From: Tsuneonella flava
GTDB taxonomy: Bacteria > Pseudomonadota > Alphaproteobacteria > Sphingomonadales > Sphingomonadaceae
Length of the DNA: 64,000 bases
Reading direction: 5' to 3'
Assembly (NCBI RefSeq): GCF_002870965.1
Contig: NZ_PHSO01000005.1
Location: 558,001-622,000, forward strand
The notes under the pieces are model-generated. The model made no database searches, was not told the origin of the DNA, and saw nothing but the letters and a program-made list of their open reading frames with translations. This document shows positions 60,244 through 64,000 of the stretch, piece by piece. Each line of letters opens with the position of its first letter. The stretch's first letter is position 1. Made by a program: the position numbers and the translations under genes.

Positions 60244-63200
60244 GCGATTTGCACCATGAAAAACACCTTGAAGCCTATGTCGTCAAAAAGCTGACTGAAC
60301 AGGGCTGGCTGCTCGGCGAAACCATAGGCTTTCATCAGGATACCGCCGTCTACACCGAGGATGTGGAGGCCTGGATCAAACAGACCCAAGGCCCCAAGTG
60401 GGAAAAGCTCGTCGCATTGAATGGTGAGCGTGCCCGCGAAACGTTGCTCTCGCGTCTGGATGCGGCTTTGGCGAAACACGGTACCATCCAGGTTCTGCGT
60501 CGTGGCTTTTCCATTGCGGGCTGCGGGCAGATCGATATGTCCGAGGCTGCACCCGAGGACCAGCGCAACGAGACAATCCTCGAACGCTATGCCGCCAACC
60601 GACTGCGTGTGGTGCCGCAGCTGAAGTACCATCCCGGTCGCGAGCTTGCGATCGATCTAGGCCTTTTCATCAACGGGCTGCCCGTCGCGACCGTCGAACT
60701 GAAAACTGATTTCACCCAGTCTGCCGAAAGCGCGCGCGAGCAGTATAAGCGCGACCGCCTGCCCGAAGACCCTGCCACCGGGCGCAAGCACCCGCTGCTC
60801 ACATTTAAACGCGGTGCCATCGTGCATTTCGCGATGTCCGATAGCGAGATTTGGATGGCTACGAAGCTGGCGGGGGAGAATACCTATTTCCTGCCCTTTA
60901 ACCGTGGCCATAACGGTAAAGGCGGCAATCCCCCTCGTGACGACGGCGAATACCCTGTCGCCTATTTCTGGGAAGAGATTTGCCAGCCGGATGCCTTCCT
61001 CCGGATCTTCCATAGCTTCGTCTATGTCGAGAAGAAGGATGTGGTGGACCTAAAGGGCAATTGGTCGGTCAAGGAGACGCTCATCTTCCCGCGCTTCCAC
61101 CAGCATGACGCGGTCAACAAGATGATCGCAGATGCCAAGGAGAAGGGACCTGGCCAAGCTTACCTCTGCGAACACAGTGCAGGTTCGGGCAAGACATCTA
61201 CGATAGCCTGGACAGCGCATGACTTGACCAAACTGCGCCATGACGACGGCAAGGCAGTTTTTGACACGGTGGTCATCGTGACAGACCGGACTGTGCTGGA
61301 TGGCCAGCTACAAGACGCCGTCCAGCAGATCGACCATCGCAAGGGCATGATCGCTGCGATTGATCGAGAGACAAGCTCAAAGACAAAGACCGCACAGCTG
61401 ACGGAAGCCATGCTGAAGGGCGTCCCGATTATTGTGGTGACTCTCCAAACCTTCCCGCATGCGATGGAAGCAATCCTGACGGAAACATCGTTGAGGGACC
61501 GCAGCTTTGCCGTGATCATAGATGAGGCACATACCTCGCAAACTGGCAGCACAGCCTCGAAGCTGCAGGCGACCCTCGCACTTTCGTCGGCAAAAGACAC
61601 CGCAAATATGACGGTCGAAGAGCTTTTGACCGAGATTCAGAAAAGCCGCGCCCGCCCGAAAAACTTGTCGCATTTTGCGTTTACTGCGACGCCAAAGCAC
61701 TCGACCTTGATGCTGTTCGGACGGCCGCAAGACCCATCCCGACCGGCGGCCCCAGATAATCTGCCGCGTGCCTTCCATAAATACGAGATGCGCCAAGCCA
61801 TCGATGAGGGTTTCATCCTCGACGTGCTAAAGGGCTATGTTTCTTACAAGACGGCCTTCAACCTGGGGAAAGAACTAGAAGACAAGAAGCGCGTGGACGG
61901 CAAGGCAGCCAAACGGGCGCTCGCCAAATGGATGAGCCTGCATCCCACGAACGTCACCCAAAAGGTGCAGTTCATCATGGAGCACTTCCGGCACAACGTA
62001 TCACCTCTCCTTGATGGAAAGGCGAAGGCAATGGTGGTGACGAGCTCGCGTGCAGCAGCTGTTCGCTACAAGAAATCTTTCGATGTCTTTGTCGCGGCCA
62101 ATCCTCAATACAAAGACGTCCGCGCGCTCATCGCTTTCTCGGGGAAGCTCAGCGGCAAGGACGTCATGCATTCCGACGACGCACAAATTGCTGGTGAGCT
62201 GTTCGTATGTGACGAGGATGCGGAATTCACCGAAAGCAACATGAACAGGGGCGTTCAGGTCAAAGACCTTCGAATCGCATTTGATCGTCCAGAATTCAGG
62301 GTCATGTTGGTGGCCAACAAATTTCAGACGGGTTTCGATCAGCCGAAGCTTGTCGCCATGTATGTCGACAAGAAGATCGCGAACGAAGTTGAGATCGTTC
62401 AAACGCTGTCGCGCCTCAATCGCACATTCCCAGGAAAAGAAGAGACCTTCGTCGTAGACTTCGTGAACGACCCAGAAGCAATCCGAGCGGCCTTCAAGAA
62501 ATACGATTCAGGCGCGCAGATCACCGAAGTTCAAGATCCCAACGTAATCTACGATTTGAAGGACACACTCGACGCGCAGGGTCTTTACTCGGATGAAGAC
62601 ATCGAAGCCTTCAAGATAGCTCGCTTCGAAACGGCCAAGACTTTCGACACCGGAAAAGAAGATCACCATAAGGCGATGTTTGCGGCCACCCAAAGGCCGA
62701 CCGACAAGTTTAACGCTCGCCTCAAAATGCTGCGTGAGGAAGCCGAGCGGTGCGAATCTGAATTTCAGAAGGCAACCGAAGCGGGAGATGATGCCACCGC
62801 GAAGAAAGCCGAGCATGAAAGGGTGCAAGTAGAAGAAAGCATTGGTGGATTGCTAGAGTTCAAATCGGGCCTGTCGAGATTCTCCAGAACATACACATAC
62901 ATTGCTCAACTGCTCGATCTCGGGGATCCGAGCATGGAGAATTTTGCGGCCTTCACAAAACTTCTCGCAAACCGCCTTAATGGCGTCCCCCCTGAGCACG
63001 TCGACTTAAGAGGTATTTCCCTAACGGGCTACGACATCAAAAAGAATGATGCTCAAGGCGAAGGCGGAGATGATCCCGATCCGAATTTAAAGCCCGTGGG
63101 AGCCGGTGGATCGAAATCGCCAGGGAAACTTCCTGTCTACCTTCAAGACCTTATCGAACGACTGAACGGGATCTTTGGCGAGGCTGCTCCAATCAAGGAT

Positions 63201-63473
63201 CAAGCGAGCTTCGTGAACCAAATCGCGTCGATCACTCGCGAAAACAGTATCGTGAGGGCCCAAGTCAAGGAAAACTCCAAAGAGCAGGCTTTGAAAGGAA
63301 GCCTTCCAGGAGCGGTTCAAGGAGCGGTGGTGCGTGCGATGGGCTCAAACAATGCTCTGGCCACGCATCTCCTCAAAGAGGACAGGCAGGGCCTAGGTAT
63401 CCTTACCAACCTTATTTACGATCTGATCAAAGAGGGCAGAGACATCGATCTTGGAGATCTCGATGGTGCATGA
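60240..63473 (+). CDS. hsdR: type I restriction endonuclease motor/nuclease subunit
   Basis: A 1077-residue HsdR. The N-terminal PD-(D/E)xK nuclease is in GRELAIDLGLFINGLPVATVELKTDF (about 128-155). The SF2 translocase has Walker A EHSAGSGKTSTIAW (about 312-318), DEAH in VIIDEAHTSQTG (about 427), FTATPKHSTL, and motif VI in VEIVQTLSRLNRTFPGKEETFVVDF. A C-terminal helical region binds the methylase core. It cuts unmethylated DNA after translocation. Nuclease and motor motifs appear intact, so the system is probably active. Confidence 0.95.
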   Translation: MSDLHHEKHLEAYVVKKLTEQGWLLGETIGFHQDTAVYTEDVEAWIKQTQGPKWEKLVALNGERARETLLSRLDAALAKHGTIQVLRRGFSIAGCGQIDMSEAAPEDQRNETILERYAANRLRVVPQLKYHPGRELAIDLGLFINGLPVATVELKTDFTQSAESAREQYKRDRLPEDPATGRKHPLLTFKRGAIVHFAMSDSEIWMATKLAGENTYFLPFNRGHNGKGGNPPRDDGEYPVAYFWEEICQPDAFLRIFHSFVYVEKKDVVDLKGNWSVKETLIFPRFHQHDAVNKMIADAKEKGPGQAYLCEHSAGSGKTSTIAWTAHDLTKLRHDDGKAVFDTVVIVTDRTVLDGQLQDAVQQIDHRKGMIAAIDRETSSKTKTAQLTEAMLKGVPIIVVTLQTFPHAMEAILTETSLRDRSFAVIIDEAHTSQTGSTASKLQATLALSSAKDTANMTVEELLTEIQKSRARPKNLSHFAFTATPKHSTLMLFGRPQDPSRPAAPDNLPRAFHKYEMRQAIDEGFILDVLKGYVSYKTAFNLGKELEDKKRVDGKAAKRALAKWMSLHPTNVTQKVQFIMEHFRHNVSPLLDGKAKAMVVTSSRAAAVRYKKSFDVFVAANPQYKDVRALIAFSGKLSGKDVMHSDDAQIAGELFVCDEDAEFTESNMNRGVQVKDLRIAFDRPEFRVMLVANKFQTGFDQPKLVAMYVDKKIANEVEIVQTLSRLNRTFPGKEETFVVDFVNDPEAIRAAFKKYDSGAQITEVQDPNVIYDLKDTLDAQGLYSDEDIEAFKIARFETAKTFDTGKEDHHKAMFAATQRPTDKFNARLKMLREEAERCESEFQKATEAGDDATAKKAEHERVQVEESIGGLLEFKSGLSRFSRTYTYIAQLLDLGDPSMENFAAFTKLLANRLNGVPPEHVDLRGISLTGYDIKKNDAQGEGGDDPDPNLKPVGAGGSKSPGKLPVYLQDLIERLNGIFGEAAPIKDQASFVNQIASITRENSIVRAQVKENSKEQALKGSLPGAVQGAVVRAMGSNNALATHLLKEDRQGLGILTNLIYDLIKEGRDIDLGDLDGA

Positions 63474-63565
63474 ACCGCACAAAAAGCTCTGAATAAAACG
63501 TCCGGATGGCCAGGCAGTTGGAGCCTGATAAGAGATACAGTGTGTTGGGAATTTAGGAACACTAG

Positions 63566-64000
63566 ATGAAGATTTCTCAGGCCCTAGACAAAATCGACGA
63601 GAAGCAGCTCTTTGTGCCGGCCTTTCAACGCGAGTACGTTTGGAAGCGCGACGATGCGAAGCAGTTGGTGGACTCCCTTATCAAGGAATATCCAACGGGG
63701 ACGATGCTGACCTGGGAGACTAACAACCCTCCCGAATTGAAGGGGCCTCACAAATACGATGAGAAGCAGGGCGCTGTAAGGATCCTTTTGGACGGGCAGC
63801 AGCGGCTGACAACCTTGTATATGCTCATTCGTGGAGGTTTGCCGCCCTACTATACTGCTCCGGAAATTCTCAACGACACGCGCGGCCTTTATGTGAATGT
63901 CGAGACCAGAGAGCTGGAGTACTACAAGAAGCTCAAGATGGAGAACGATCCGCGCTGGCAGAATCTGACCGATATTTTTCAGCGCAAGATCCGAGCTAAG
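63566..64000 (+). CDS. DUF262 (GmrS-like) protein, N-terminal part cut by the window edge
   Basis: The first 145 codons are present and the frame is still open at 64000. The start MKISQALDKIDEKQLFVPAFQREYVWKRDDAKQLVDSLIKEYPTGTML and the nucleotide-binding motif RILLDGQQRLTTLYMLI (about residues 70-86) are the ParB-like DUF262 signature. DUF262 proteins form modification-dependent GmrSD-type restriction enzymes with DUF1524 partners, or other nuclease systems. The partner domain should lie to the right. It begins 92 bp after hsdR on the same strand. Confidence 0.85.
   Translation, partial: MKISQALDKIDEKQLFVPAFQREYVWKRDDAKQLVDSLIKEYPTGTMLTWETNNPPELKGPHKYDEKQGAVRILLDGQQRLTTLYMLIRGGLPPYYTAPEILNDTRGLYVNVETRELEYYKKLKMENDPRWQNLTDIFQRKIRAK

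Overview
The window looks like part of an alphaproteobacterial chromosome, most likely Sphingomonadales and perhaps an Erythrobacter/Novosphingobium-type organism. The evidence is high-GC coding sequence, a carotenoid hydroxylase (crtZ), a DUF1476/ATPase-inhibitor-zeta gene next to bolA and grxD, an NDUFA9-like gene, 29-nt palindromes of the kind common in sphingomonad genomes, and an element backbone (strawberry-notch helicase, ParB, ArdC, DUF2493, SSB, TraD, TraA) typical of sphingomonad integrative elements.

Bases 1-9787 are core chromosome. Leftward genes: grxD (partial), bolA, DUF1476, then a tightly overlapping leuC / DNA-deoxyinosine-glycosylase-like / small membrane protein / leuD / quinone-oxidoreductase block. 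A thioesterase and crtZ follow on the plus strand, then a GIY-YIG gene among four REP-like palindromes, an SPFH-NfeD pair and an NDUFA9-like gene. A tRNA-Leu (anticodon CAG) at 9788-9874 closes the core.

From the tRNA onward the DNA is an integrated mobile element whose right end is beyond the window. A P4-type tyrosine integrase lies immediately downstream of the tRNA. The backbone includes a thermonuclease, a lytic transglycosylase, a CHC2/Toprim primase-like protein, a giant methyltransferase/helicase of the strawberry notch family, a ParB-like protein, ArdC antirestriction, DUF2493, SSB, several small orphan proteins, a VirD4/TraD coupling protein and a MobF (TraA/TrwC) relaxase. No type IV secretion genes are visible, so whether the element is conjugative or only mobilizable cannot be decided here. 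Many backbone genes are preceded by leaders in which the Shine-Dalgarno (SD) sequence can be paired into a hairpin. The stems differ in sequence but share one layout, suggesting common translational control.

Two cargo blocks carry defence functions. At 20.5-26.2 kb a large serine recombinase faces a 1270-residue protein that reads as a restriction-nuclease-like domain, TPR repeats, a GreA/B-C-like domain and a PIN-like domain, inserted between parB and ardC. From 37.4 kb to the right edge there is an HNH endonuclease, a divergent LexA/S24 repressor plus Cro-like mini-regulator, a complete type I Zorya operon (zorABCD), a two-gene Druantia type III module (druH, druE), a complete type I restriction-modification operon (hsdMSR) and the start of a DUF262 protein. 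The repressor pair in front of zorA and the tight gene overlaps suggest regulated, co-transcribed defence. The element therefore carries both anti-restriction functions for transfer (ArdC, SSB) and layered anti-phage functions for its host.
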